Positions 1 to 8,083 of a stretch of 39,996 nt of DNA are shown piece after piece (positions within the stretch are counted from its first letter, which is position 1; each line of letters starts with the position of its first letter). A program made the position numbers and the translations under genes. The stretch lies in the NCBI GenBank assembly GCA_002869435.1, contig PKSX01000064.1, positions 10,076 to 50,071 of the forward strand, given 5' to 3'. The DNA comes from Marinilabiliales bacterium. Lineage in GTDB: Bacteria; Bacteroidota; Bacteroidia; Bacteroidales; DTU049. The notes below the pieces were generated by a model. The model was not told the DNA's origin and ran no database searches. It worked only from the letters and a program-made list of their open reading frames with translations.

Positions 1-132
1 ATTTAAAAATTGTCAGTAATTGTTTCTTCTTTGACATAAAAGTTCCGTATTTTGTCCGAAATTGCGAAAAAAATTTGACTTAAGCTTGAATTTTTCGTAT
101 TTTTAATTGATATTTGCACAAAACTAAATATT

Positions 133-867
133 ATGAAATATATATTTATCAATTTGATATTTTTCTTTGCAGGACTGGGTGTAACACTTGCGCAGAATTT
201 ATCACTTTCCGATTTATCGGGAGCCCTTAATAACGGTGATTATGTATATGTTTACGGAGATTCCGGGATGTATACTCTGATGCAATCACATTTTGAGGTA
301 CACAATAACGGTAGTTCTTCTATTGATGTACGGGTAAAGAAAACTCAAATTTCTATTGTCCCCGGATCTATGAACACATTCTGCTGGGGAGCCTGTTATG
401 ACTCATCAGTATATATTTCAGGAGATATCATTGCTATTGCTGCCGGCGGAACAAACCAGCACGATTTCAGCGGTGATTATTTTCCAAAAGGACATTTAGG
501 AGCCAGCACCATCATGTATACCTTTTATGATAATTCGAACCCCAATGACTCGGTTTGTGTGAACGTGGTTTACACTGCAACTGCTGTTGGAATTGAAGAA
601 AACTCACCTATGGTTGAATTTTCAAACGCATATCCCAACCCGGCCAGTTCTATGGTGCATTTCAACTACACACTCAATCATGGTTCATATGATGCTGCAA
701 TAATTGTAAGCGACCTGCTTGGCGGTGAAGCCATCCGTCAGACTGTTCCAGTAAACGGAAGTCAAATCAGTCTGGATGTATCTGCGCTTACTTCAGGAGT
801 ATACTTCTACTCACTGCACATCAACGGGGAACCGCAATTCACAAGGAAACTGATTGTAAAACACTAA
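133..867 (+). CDS. Secreted T9SS-sorted protein of unknown function
   Basis: A 244-residue exported protein. An N-terminal signal peptide (hydrophobic core through residue ~18, ending LAQ) is followed by a beta-rich region with a CWGACY cysteine pair and a later SVCVNV cysteine, which looks like an Ig-like fold. The C-terminal ~75 residues begin at AYPNPASS and end in a basic KLIVKH tail. They match the type A T9SS sorting domain, which directs proteins across the outer membrane and is normally cleaved there. I do not recognise the N-terminal domain or any catalytic motif. The gene is monocistronic and convergent with metK across a shared hairpin. The 132 bases upstream are AT-rich with no perfect TAnnTTTG box; the best match is GATATTTG near 110-117. 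Export and T9SS sorting are well supported, but the function is unknown. Confidence 0.85.
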   Translation: MKYIFINLIFFFAGLGVTLAQNLSLSDLSGALNNGDYVYVYGDSGMYTLMQSHFEVHNNGSSSIDVRVKKTQISIVPGSMNTFCWGACYDSSVYISGDIIAIAAGGTNQHDFSGDYFPKGHLGASTIMYTFYDNSNPNDSVCVNVVYTATAVGIEENSPMVEFSNAYPNPASSMVHFNYTLNHGSYDAAIIVSDLLGGEAIRQTVPVNGSQISLDVSALTSGVYFYSLHINGEPQFTRKLIVKH

Positions 868-897
868 AAAAAAAGCTGCCGGAAGGCAGCTTTTTTT
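866..897. terminator. Bidirectional intrinsic terminator
   Basis: A run of A, then GCTGCC, a GGAA loop, GGCAGC and a T7 run. The 6-bp GC stem is flanked by A and T tracts, so it can stop transcripts from the upstream secreted-protein gene and from the convergent metK. Confidence 0.9.
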
Positions 898-914
898 ATG
901 TCAAGTTGTTTGGA

Positions 915-2177
915 TTAGATTCCAAAACTTTGTTTAATCTCATCTACCTTATCTAATTTTTCCCAGGTAAACAATTCTACTTGTACAGATTTTGATCCCT
1001 GATATGGAGATTCAAACTTTTTCTCTACCACACGTGGTGAGCGTCCAAAATGGCCATAAGCAGCAGTCTCTCTGTAAATCGGGTTACGCAATTTCAAACG
1101 ACTCTCAATAGCGGCAGGCTTAAGATCAAAAATCTCTTTTATTTTCACTGCTATCTGAGAATCAGAATAATCAACATTGGCTGTACCATATGTATTTGCA
1201 TAAACACCTACGGGCTCAGCCACACCAATGGCATAGGCCAGCTGAATCAACACCTCGTCTGCAACACCGGCAGCAACCAGGTTTTTGGCAATATGACGGG
1301 AAGCATATGCAGCAGAACGATCAACTTTTGAAGGATCTTTTCCACTAAATGCACCACCACCATGGGCTCCTTTTCCACCATAGGTGTCAACAATAATCTT
1401 TCTGCCTGTAAGTCCGGTGTCTCCATGAGGTCCACCAATTACAAACTTCCCGGTTGGATTAACATGAAGAGTGTAGTCACCTTTAAATAATGACTGAATA
1501 CGTTCGGGCAGATCATTTTTAACGCGTGGCAGAAGAATATTCTGAACATCATCTTTTATACGCTGAAGCATTTGCTGCTCATTTGGATCAAAATCATCGT
1601 GCTGTGTTGAAACCACAATTGTGTCAATACGCTGAGGAGTATTATCATCGGCATATTCAATGGTAACCTGTGATTTTGAATCGGGACGCAGATACAGCAT
1701 ATCACGACCTTCACGGCGAATATCGGCAAGTACCTGAAGAATACGATGCGACAAATCGAGAGCCAAAGGCATGTAATCGTCGGTGTCTTTACAGGCATAA
1801 CCAAACATCATACCCTGATCACCGGCTCCCTGCTCTTTATGCAAACCTTCACCTTCCACAACGCCCTGATTGATATCTGGAGATTGCTCATGAATGGCTG
1901 AAAGAACACCGCAGGAATTACCATCGAACTGATATTCGCTTTTGGTATAACCAATTTCATTTACTACACGGCGGGCAACATCCTGCACATCTACGTATGC
2001 TTTTGATTTCACTTCACCGGCTACTACTACTTGGCCGGTTGTGACTAATGTTTCGCAGGCCACTTTCGATTTTGTATCAAATGCCAGAAATTCATCTAAT
2101 ATGGCATCAGAAATCTGATCAGAAACCTTATCCGGATGTCCCTCGGATACAGATTCTGAGGTAAAATAATAACTCAT
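915..2177 (-). CDS. metK: S-adenosylmethionine synthetase
   Basis: MetK makes S-adenosylmethionine from methionine and ATP in the cytoplasm, the methyl donor for the whole cell. The 420-residue length is normal for Bacteroidota MetK. Visible family signatures are GHPDK (13-17) near the N terminus, [10 protein letters not shown] (117-126) and the glycine-rich loop [16 protein letters not shown] (273-288), which bind ATP, metal and the triphosphate. The ATG at 2177 places the conserved [11 protein letters not shown] stretch at the expected distance from the N terminus. The gene is expressed alone: a promoter-like box lies just past the stop codon of the upstream ABC gene, and the leader carries a probable SAM-II-type riboswitch, which would give feedback control by the product. 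It ends at a shared bidirectional terminator. Confidence 0.98.
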   Translation of the reverse strand: MSYYFTSESVSEGHPDKVSDQISDAILDEFLAFDTKSKVACETLVTTGQVVVAGEVKSKAYVDVQDVARRVVNEIGYTKSEYQFDGNSCGVLSAIHEQSPDINQGVVEGEGLHKEQGAGDQGMMFGYACKDTDDYMPLALDLSHRILQVLADIRREGRDMLYLRPDSKSQVTIEYADDNTPQRIDTIVVSTQHDDFDPNEQQMLQRIKDDVQNILLPRVKNDLPERIQSLFKGDYTLHVNPTGKFVIGGPHGDTGLTGRKIIVDTYGGKGAHGGGAFSGKDPSKVDRSAAYASRHIAKNLVAAGVADEVLIQLAYAIGVAEPVGVYANTYGTANVDYSDSQIAVKIKEIFDLKPAAIESRLKLRNPIYRETAAYGHFGRSPRVVEKKFESPYQGSKSVQVELFTWEKLDKVDEIKQSFGI

Positions 2178-2239
2178 GTTTCATTAATTAAGTTGAACAA
2201 AACGAATCAGAAGGACCTTGAAAGATTGGGGAAAAGTGC

Positions 2240-2296
2240 TACTGGTTTAGCATTTTTTTACGTGGTTGCAATCAATCAAATCTTTCCAACACCACA
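2240..2296 (-). promoter_or_regulatory. Probable SAM-II-type riboswitch in the metK leader
   Basis: Read on the minus strand, the leader carries the conserved blocks of the SAM-II (metA motif) aptamer in order: GATTTG (2282-2277), ATTGCAACCAC (2272-2262), an A-rich linker GTAAAAAAA, then TGCTAAACC (2252-2244). GCA and UGC can form the pseudoknot helix, and UUG with CAG could extend it. A first stem GTGGU/ACCAC is possible (2295-2291 with 2266-2262), but its 5' strand lies 8 nt further upstream than usual and touches the -7 box. The element ends about 66 nt before the metK ATG, so direct ribosome-site masking is not obvious. SAM-II elements are known mainly from Alphaproteobacteria and I believe also from Bacteroidota. 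Placement before metK strongly supports the call. Confidence 0.65.
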
Positions 2297-2302
2297 AAAG
2301 TA
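2295..2302 (-). promoter_or_regulatory. Putative -7 promoter box for metK
   Basis: TACTTTTG on the minus strand is a perfect match to the Bacteroidota -7 element TAnnTTTG. It lies between the ABC-ATPase stop codon and the riboswitch core, predicting transcription start around 2289-2291. Confidence 0.5.
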
Positions 2303-2307
2303 TGAAA

Positions 2308-3213
2308 TTATTTTGTAAGACGCTGAAATAATTCTTCAATACTGTGCTTCTCTTTGCTGAGACTTAAAACTGTATTGTCGTTTTTCACAGCAAAGTCAAA
2401 AATGGCTTTTCGTACATCTCCATCAGGCTCAACCTCAATCTTCCAGGTATTCTTCCCCTCTGAGTACAGGTTTTTCACGCCACTTATTTTCCGAATAGAT
2501 TCTTTTGAAACCGATTTTTCGAATTCCACCAAAATGATCTCCGGACCGGTAAATAATTTATTGAGATTTGAAGTTTTATCGTCGGCAACAATTTTACCTT
2601 TATCTATAATAATAACGCGGCTACAAATAGCTTCCACCTCCTGCATTATATGTGTAGAAAGCAAAACCGTCTTCTTTTTCCCGGCATTTTTAATAAGCTC
2701 TCTGATTTCAATAATCTGGTTTGGATCAAGACCACTGGTAGGCTCATCGAGAATAAGCACATCCGGGTCATGAATAAGAGCCTGTGCCAAACCCACTCTT
2801 TGTTTATAGCCTTTTGAAAGCGCCCCTATCTTTTTCTTCATTTCAACCTGCAACCCTGTCAACTCAATCATTTCAGCTACTCGTTCCTTCTTGTTCTTAA
2901 TACCATGAATACCTGCAATAAAATAGAGAAACTCCTTTACATGCATATCATAATACAGTGGATTGCTCTCAGGCAGATATCCAATAGATTTGCGTACATC
3001 CATGCTTTGGGTTGCAATATCGAAACCATCAATAGAAGCATTACCATTAGTAGGCGGCAGATAGCAAGTAATAATTTTCATTAAAGTAGACTTACCTGCT
3101 CCGTTTGGTCCCAGAAGACCAACAATTTCACCCTTATCAATATCGATGGATACATTGTCGAGTGCACGCTGTGTGCCGTATATCTTAGTGAGATTTTCAA
3201 CCTTTACTGACAT
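2308..3213 (-). CDS. gldA: GldA-like ABC transporter ATP-binding protein
   Basis: A 301-residue ABC ATPase. It has Walker A GPNGAGKST (35-43), an ABC signature in the variant form LSKGYKQR (~132-139), Walker B plus D-loop ILDEPTSGLDP (154-164) and the H-loop STHIMQEV. About 80 C-terminal residues after the ATPase core match the usual GldA layout. The LSKGYKQRVGLAQALIHDP pattern is typical of GldA, the ATPase of the GldAFG exporter linked to gliding motility in Flavobacterium. The longest open frame begins at 3327, but the ATG at 3213 starts exactly at the ATPase fold (MSVKVENLTKIYG) and lies 18 nt after a TATTTTTG promoter box, so I use it. No gldF or gldG permease is nearby. The symbol rests on similarity; a generic export ATPase is the alternative. 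Confidence 0.8.
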   Translation of the reverse strand: MSVKVENLTKIYGTQRALDNVSIDIDKGEIVGLLGPNGAGKSTLMKIITCYLPPTNGNASIDGFDIATQSMDVRKSIGYLPESNPLYYDMHVKEFLYFIAGIHGIKNKKERVAEMIELTGLQVEMKKKIGALSKGYKQRVGLAQALIHDPDVLILDEPTSGLDPNQIIEIRELIKNAGKKKTVLLSTHIMQEVEAICSRVIIIDKGKIVADDKTSNLNKLFTGPEIILVEFEKSVSKESIRKISGVKNLYSEGKNTWKIEVEPDGDVRKAIFDFAVKNDNTVLSLSKEKHSIEELFQRLTK

Positions 3214-3231
3214 AATAGATTTGCTTTGATG

Positions 3232-3239
3232 CAAAAATA
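3232..3239 (-). promoter_or_regulatory. Putative -7 promoter box for the GldA-like gene
   Basis: TATTTTTG on the minus strand fits TAnnTTTG and sits 18 nt upstream of the ATG at 3213. This also argues against the longer reading frame from 3327. Confidence 0.5.
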
Positions 3240-3353
3240 CAGTTTTATTTGATGTGCTGATGAGCTGTTTTGGTGATTTGCTAATGAAATTACTGATATT
3301 GTACTCCTCTAATTCAAAAATCATCAATCATATATCAGAAATCAGAATTCAAT

Positions 3354-3361
3354 TACCTTTG
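3354..3361 (+). promoter_or_regulatory. Putative -7 promoter box for the glycosyltransferase gene
   Basis: TACCTTTG is a perfect TAnnTTTG match 12 nt upstream of the GTG start at 3374, predicting a very short leader of roughly 6-8 nt. Confidence 0.5.
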
Positions 3362-3373
3362 TAAAAAAAAGCA

Positions 3374-4459
3374 GTGAAGATTCTGGTCATCAGCAATTAC
3401 AGAGGAAAGGTTTCATCAAGGCCCGAGGCAGAAGCCATGCTGGCACTGGCAAAAATGGGTGTAAATTTAACAATCATGACCTTTGAAGATGCAGAGTATG
3501 CCACTGAGTTTAAAAAAGCCGGAATAAGGGTTATTGATTTTTATACCGACAAGAGATTGGACAAAAAAGACATTGCTTTCATCAGAAATGAACTCAAAAA
3601 AGGAAAGTACGACATCGTACATCTTTTCTACGGAAAAGCCATTGTAAATGGGATACGTGCAGCAAGAGGACTTCCTGTAAAAGTAGTTTTGTATCGTGGT
3701 TATCTGGGGCATATAAACTGGTGGGATCCAATTGCCTATTTCAAATTCTTACATCCGAGAGTAGACAAAATCTGGTGCATTGCACAGGGTGTTGCCGATT
3801 ATGTAAACAGACAAACCATTTTCACCAAAAAGAAAGCCGTTTGCATACATAAGGGGCACCATCCGTCGTGGTATGAGGGTATTGAAAAAGCCGATCTGAG
3901 TGAATTTAATATTCCTCAGAATGCATTTGTGGCAAGTATCATTGCCAATACTCGCCCGATGAAAGGCATTCCCTACCTTATTAAAGCTACTTATGATATT
4001 CCCAAAGAAATTCCGTTCTACCTTTTATTAATAGGCAAAGGACTAGACACAGAGGAAGTAAAAAAACTGGTACAGAAAAGCCCGCATAAAGACAGAATTA
4101 TCTTCACCGGTTTCAGGGATGATGCCCGCAGCATTGTAAAAGCTACCGATGTATATGTTTTATCATCATTATTTGGTGAAGCCACTAATAAGTCAGTAAT
4201 TGAGGCCATGAGTGTGGGTGTGGCCCCTGTGATAACAGATATAGAAGGAAATAAAGGACTTGTTATCGACGGAGAATGCGGAATTGTGGTTCCGAAGGCC
4301 AACTCAAAGGCTATTGCCGATGCACTGATAAAATTATATGAGAATCCTGATCTCAGGAAAAAATTTGCCGAGGCAGCGCCCAGCCATATTGCTGAGAATT
4401 TCAGCACTGAAAAAACAGCGAAGGAGCTAAAGGAGTTTTATGAAAATATGCTGAAATAA
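3374..4459 (+). CDS. GT-B glycosyltransferase, family 4 type
   Basis: A 361-residue cytoplasmic or membrane-associated glycosyltransferase. The N-terminal Rossmann half starts MKILVISNYRG and contains a YDIVHLFYG segment. The C-terminal half carries the family 4 retaining-enzyme motif E-x7-E (E269 in EATNKSVIE to E277), followed by the GVAPVITDIEGNKGLV donor-binding region and a C-terminal helix ending in YENMLK. Such enzymes transfer a sugar from a nucleotide-sugar donor, usually for envelope polysaccharide or glycolipid synthesis; the actual substrates cannot be read from sequence. The start is GTG: the reading frame and the Rossmann fold begin there and no nearby ATG fits. It stands alone, not in a polysaccharide cluster, and is convergent with the UPF0316 gene with no spacer between stop codons. 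Confidence 0.9.
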   Translation: MKILVISNYRGKVSSRPEAEAMLALAKMGVNLTIMTFEDAEYATEFKKAGIRVIDFYTDKRLDKKDIAFIRNELKKGKYDIVHLFYGKAIVNGIRAARGLPVKVVLYRGYLGHINWWDPIAYFKFLHPRVDKIWCIAQGVADYVNRQTIFTKKKAVCIHKGHHPSWYEGIEKADLSEFNIPQNAFVASIIANTRPMKGIPYLIKATYDIPKEIPFYLLLIGKGLDTEEVKKLVQKSPHKDRIIFTGFRDDARSIVKATDVYVLSSLFGEATNKSVIEAMSVGVAPVITDIEGNKGLVIDGECGIVVPKANSKAIADALIKLYENPDLRKKFAEAAPSHIAENFSTEKTAKELKEFYENMLK

Positions 4460-5029
4460 TTATTTTCCTTTACGCAAATTGAAAATTCCCGGACCACGTG
4501 TATGATTTCTGAAAACTCCATCAGAAACTGCCCGTATATCTTCAATGGTATAAAATGCTCCCGGATTATACTGATTTACAGCATCAATAAATGAAGGAAG
4601 ATCTTTTCGCTTTATTATTGACAGAAGTATTTTTACCGGATCTCCTTTTGAACCGGATGCATCAATGCTGGTCAGTCCGAAATTATGGGCACTCAAATAT
4701 TCTGCCAACTCGGCCGTGTCTTTTTTTGGAATAAGTCTGATAACAACAGTTCCCATTGACAATTTCTCATCTATACGCATACCGAGATAATTCCCAACTG
4801 CAAAGCCGGCCCCATAAGCAAAAATGGCAATCCAGTTGCTCAAATCGTTTATAATCTGGCCTGCAGCAAGTAACCAGATGGTCACTTCAAAAAATCCCAT
4901 AATCGGAGCCCAGAGCTTGAATCCACGGGCCAGAAAGATAAGTCTGAGTGAACCAACGGTCTGGTCGGCAATACGTGCCAGAAATATTAAAAGCGGTAAA
5001 ATCACAAACTCGTTCCAGGGAAAATCCAT
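4460..5029 (-). CDS. UPF0316 membrane protein (DUF5698 + DUF2179)
   Basis: A 189-residue inner-membrane protein. The N-terminal ~80 residues form about three transmembrane segments with the ARIADQTVGSLRLIFLARG signature of DUF5698. The C-terminal ~90 residues form a soluble DUF2179 domain (MGTVVIRLIPKK through GAFYTIEDIRAVSDG). This is the standard UPF0316 layout. DUF2179 domains are thought to bind small ligands, but no function is established. The ATG at 5029 is preferred because the longer TTG-initiated version (5047) starts inside a perfect TACCTTTG promoter box. It is divergent from the exported propeller gene and end-to-end convergent with the glycosyltransferase. Confidence 0.85.
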   Translation of the reverse strand: MDFPWNEFVILPLLIFLARIADQTVGSLRLIFLARGFKLWAPIMGFFEVTIWLLAAGQIINDLSNWIAIFAYGAGFAVGNYLGMRIDEKLSMGTVVIRLIPKKDTAELAEYLSAHNFGLTSIDASGSKGDPVKILLSIIKRKDLPSFIDAVNQYNPGAFYTIEDIRAVSDGVFRNHTRGPGIFNLRKGK

Positions 5030-5044
5030 GACTGAATGTTTTTG

Positions 5045-5052
5045 CAAAGGTA
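5045..5052 (-). promoter_or_regulatory. Putative -7 promoter box for the UPF0316 gene
   Basis: TACCTTTG on the minus strand matches TAnnTTTG, 15 nt upstream of the ATG at 5029. It forms a divergent pair with the box at 5097-5104. Confidence 0.5.
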
Positions 5053-5096
5053 CGAAGTGAGAATTGAAATTGTAAATTTTAAGTTTTTGAATTTTG

Positions 5097-5104
5097 TATA
5101 TTTG
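5097..5104 (+). promoter_or_regulatory. Putative -7 promoter box for the exported propeller gene
   Basis: TATATTTG matches TAnnTTTG and lies 36 nt upstream of the ATG at 5141, giving a leader of about 30 nt. Confidence 0.5.
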
Positions 5105-5140
5105 AAATCTTTACAAAGCTCCGCATATAAAATCCTGATT

Positions 5141-6442
5141 ATGAAAATACTCCTCTTATTCTCTATTTCATTTATTGTAAGTTTCACGCAAGTTTCAGCA
5201 CAGCTGAACTGGGAAAAATACATCAATAATCCTGTTATAACCAATGGGCCTGCATTTTACGATGCAGTTGCTGTGGGACAGCCCTCAGTAATTATGGTTG
5301 ATGATACGTTTAGATTGTATTATTCGGCAGTGGGAGGAGATATGAAATCGCGGATTGGCTATGCATGGTCGCCCGATGGAATCAATTGGACCAAGCACAG
5401 CGACATGGTTATCAATACCGGTTACCCTGGTGAATGGGATTCGGAATGGCTGGATACGCCGGAAATTGTGAAAGTGGACAGTGGCTATTTATGCTATTTC
5501 TATGGCGATTCAATTGGTTACGACACACTGAACGACTTAAATGGTGTTACACATTCTGCCATTGGAGTTGCTTTCTCACCGGATGGAATTAACTGGACGA
5601 AAAGTCCGGCCAACCCAATCTTTACAAAAGGTAATATGGGTGAATGGGATGGAACCTGGATAGAGTCTCCGGCAGTGATTCGCGATGAAAACACCGGCGA
5701 ACTCATGATGTGGTATAACGGTGTTGACACTGCCACATGGAAAATTCAAATCGGACTGGCTACATCTCCGGATGGAATTAATTGGACCAAATATGCCGGA
5801 AATCCCGTATTACAACATGGGAACTGGGGCGAATACGATGATTCGTGGCTGGGAACACCTGCAGTAATATTTAAAAACAATCATTATGAAATGTGGTATT
5901 CTGCAACTTCCTCAAATGATTATAATATTGCAACGTATTCGTTTGATACCATAAGTATTTGTTTTGCCTACAGCGATGACGGGATACAGTGGAACAAACA
6001 CCCGCAAAACCCGCTTTTCAACACCGGCACGGCACCTTACGATTCCTTGCTTGAGCATGGCGGTCCCTGGGCTCCCGACGTAGTGTATATTCCCGACTCA
6101 AGCACTTATTATTTATGGTACGAGGCAGCCGGCGGTTTTTTACTGGCCACTTCAGACAGTGATTTTGTGTATGTTGGAGATAAAGAATTTAATACAAAAA
6201 ACCCGGTTACTGTATTCCCAAATCCGGCTAGTGGTATGCTCAACATTGAAACTAATGAAAAGCACAATAACGAGTGGAGTTTTATTTTGTATGATCTTTT
6301 CGGAAGAGTAGTTTTTGCTAAAGATAATATTGCAAACCCGAAATTTTCCTTTGAAACAGGATGGCTTGAACCCGGAACATACATTATTTGCGTACAACTT
6401 TTAGATGGTTTGACTGTGATTGAAAAAATAATAATTAGGTGA
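5141..6442 (+). CDS. Exported five-bladed-propeller glycosidase-like protein, T9SS-sorted
   Basis: A 433-residue secreted protein. The signal peptide ends SAQ (about residue 21). The body contains four copies of a propeller-blade unit, each with a (S)PDGI(N/Q)W(T/N)K motif (near residues 77, 147, 209 and 277) followed in the first three by a G-x-W/Y-E-x-D-x-x-W segment. This resembles the beta-fructosidase superfamily of glycoside hydrolases (GH32/43/62/68/117/130 folds). The C-terminal ~75 residues from VFPNPASG form a type A T9SS sorting domain. Polysaccharide cleavage or binding at the cell surface is plausible, but I cannot assign a family or confirm catalytic acids. The in-frame ATG at 5141 begins the signal peptide and follows a promoter box; the longer open frame from 5036 overlaps the divergent promoter and is rejected. 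Confidence 0.85.
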   Translation: MKILLLFSISFIVSFTQVSAQLNWEKYINNPVITNGPAFYDAVAVGQPSVIMVDDTFRLYYSAVGGDMKSRIGYAWSPDGINWTKHSDMVINTGYPGEWDSEWLDTPEIVKVDSGYLCYFYGDSIGYDTLNDLNGVTHSAIGVAFSPDGINWTKSPANPIFTKGNMGEWDGTWIESPAVIRDENTGELMMWYNGVDTATWKIQIGLATSPDGINWTKYAGNPVLQHGNWGEYDDSWLGTPAVIFKNNHYEMWYSATSSNDYNIATYSFDTISICFAYSDDGIQWNKHPQNPLFNTGTAPYDSLLEHGGPWAPDVVYIPDSSTYYLWYEAAGGFLLATSDSDFVYVGDKEFNTKNPVTVFPNPASGMLNIETNEKHNNEWSFILYDLFGRVVFAKDNIANPKFSFETGWLEPGTYIICVQLLDGLTVIEKIIIR

Positions 6443-6452
6443 TGTATAAAAC

Positions 6453-6478
6453 AAAAAAGCCGGCAATTAAGCCGGCTT
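6453..6478 (-). terminator. Intrinsic terminator of dnaA
   Basis: The inverted repeat AAGCCGGC / GCCGGCTT (6457-6464 and 6471-6478) has a 6-nt AATTAA loop. On the minus strand it is followed by a T-rich tract (6458-6453), so it terminates dnaA. On the plus strand no U-run follows the stem, so it is less likely to stop the propeller gene. Confidence 0.85.
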
Positions 6479-6499
6479 CGAGAAAAAAATGAACAAAGC

Positions 6500-7933
6500 T
6501 TACAATTTTATCTTTTTCTCAATTTCTTCCACATAAACTCTAAAGTGTTTATCGGTTTCGATGAGATTATTTACCGTACGAACCGCATGCAGTACTGTTG
6601 CGTGGTCTTTACCACCAATCTCTGAACCAATACTCGCCAGCGACGCCTTGGTCATATTCTTGGCAAAGTACATGGCCAGCTGGCGTGCCTGAACGATCTC
6701 GCGCTTACGTGTAGTACTGTGCATCTGATCAATGGTGATATTGAAATAATCACAAACAATTTTCTGAATATAATCGATGCTGATCTCACGACGTGAATTG
6801 CGCACATACTGATCGATCATATTTCTGGCCAAATCGATGGTGATGGGTTTCTTATTGAACGAAGAATGTGCAATAAGTGAAATAAGTGCACCCTCGAGCT
6901 CACGGATGTTTGTATCGATACTATATGCAAGATATTCTATCACGTCAGACGGCATTTCAATTCCATCCTTGTGCAGTTTCTTGTTGATTATTGCAATACG
7001 GGTTTCCGTATCGGGCACCTGCAGATCTGCAGCCAAACCCCATTTGAAACGCGACAGCAATCTCGGCTCAATATCCTCAAGTTCTACCGGAGGTTTATCC
7101 GAGGTAAGAATAATCTGATTCCCTTTCTGATGAAGAGTATTGAAGATCTGAAAGAAAACATCCTGAGTCTTTGGCTTTTTGGCCAGACTGTGAATATCGT
7201 CCATAATCAGCACATCGATCATCTGATAGAAATGCACAAAATCGTTTGTGGTTCCTTCTTTAACCGCATCGATAAACTGATTGAGGAATTCCTGAGTCTG
7301 CACATAAAGCACTGTTTTTTCAGGAAAGTTATTCTTTACTTCAATCCCAACTGCATGAGAAAGATGAGTTTTACCCAAACCGCCGTCGCTGTATATAAAC
7401 AGAGGATTAAAAGATGTTTTACCCGGATTTTTCCCAATAGCCAGCCCGGCAGAACGGGCAAGTCTGTTACAATCTCCTTCCACAAAATTTTCGAAACTCA
7501 AACTTTCTACCAGCTGAGAATTCACTTTGATTTTTTTCAGCCCTGGAATAACAAAAGGATTTGGAATTTCACGTGAAGTGCCGTGATTGATATCAATCGG
7601 CATAGAGATGGCAGGGTTACGCAATGATTTACGATCGCCCGAAGGGAGGTTAACGGATAAAGAATCTTTTGAATCGGAAGCATCTACCAGGATACGATAT
7701 TCCAGTTTGCCGTCAGGTCCCAGTTCCTTTCTTATAGTGCGCTTAAGGAGATCAATATAATGCTCCTCCAGCCACTCATAATAAAAATTGCTGGGCACCT
7801 GAATGGTAAGAATATTTCCATCGAGTTGCAAAGGTTTAATTGGCGTAAACCAAGTCTTAAAACTTTGATCCTCGATGTTATCCTTGATAACCTTCAGGCA
7901 GTTGTTCCATACATTTTCAATGTCTTTTCCCAT
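6500..7933 (-). CDS. dnaA: Chromosomal replication initiator protein DnaA
   Basis: DnaA binds DnaA boxes at the origin, oligomerises with ATP and melts the DNA. The 477-residue protein shows all four domains: N-terminal domain I (residues ~1-85, VWNNCLKVIKD...FKTWFTPIKPL), a variable linker, the AAA+ domain with Walker A GGLGKTH (184-190) and Walker B VLIMDDIH (241-248), and the C-terminal DNA-binding domain with the DnaA signature KDHATVLHAVRTVNN (~442-456). The residues before GLGKTH read YSDG rather than the common YGGV, a mild oddity that keeps the lysine and threonine. The gene is alone, with no dnaN or recF nearby, which is common in Bacteroidota. I see no DnaA-box cluster in its flanks, so this is not evidence of an origin. 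Confidence 0.97.
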   Translation of the reverse strand: MGKDIENVWNNCLKVIKDNIEDQSFKTWFTPIKPLQLDGNILTIQVPSNFYYEWLEEHYIDLLKRTIRKELGPDGKLEYRILVDASDSKDSLSVNLPSGDRKSLRNPAISMPIDINHGTSREIPNPFVIPGLKKIKVNSQLVESLSFENFVEGDCNRLARSAGLAIGKNPGKTSFNPLFIYSDGGLGKTHLSHAVGIEVKNNFPEKTVLYVQTQEFLNQFIDAVKEGTTNDFVHFYQMIDVLIMDDIHSLAKKPKTQDVFFQIFNTLHQKGNQIILTSDKPPVELEDIEPRLLSRFKWGLAADLQVPDTETRIAIINKKLHKDGIEMPSDVIEYLAYSIDTNIRELEGALISLIAHSSFNKKPITIDLARNMIDQYVRNSRREISIDYIQKIVCDYFNITIDQMHSTTRKREIVQARQLAMYFAKNMTKASLASIGSEIGGKDHATVLHAVRTVNNLIETDKHFRVYVEEIEKKIKL

Positions 7934-8083
7934 TCAAATTAATGATTCTGAATAGTTATATAATTTCTTATTTTGTCACTCTCAATTAGTTAAGCATGTA
8001 AAAAAACTCTATAATTGAGTTGTATCTGTCGTCGAAAATTGAGCAAACAAAGTTGAGAAAAAAAAGTTTAAAAAAAAATTTTT

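Noticed and set aside
6453..6478. Hairpin as a terminator for the plus-strand propeller gene
   Set aside because: On the plus strand the stem is followed by TCGAGAAAAAA, with no U-run; on the minus strand it has one, so it belongs to dnaA.
6971..7576. A 201-codon open frame antisense to dnaA
   Set aside because: It lies wholly inside the well-supported dnaA gene on the opposite strand, has no recognisable domain or signal peptide, and is explained as a shadow frame.
7934..8083. Possible replication origin next to dnaA
   Set aside because: No cluster of DnaA-box-like TTATCCACA sequences or 13-mer AT repeats is visible in the flanks of dnaA, and dnaA is often far from the origin in Bacteroidota.
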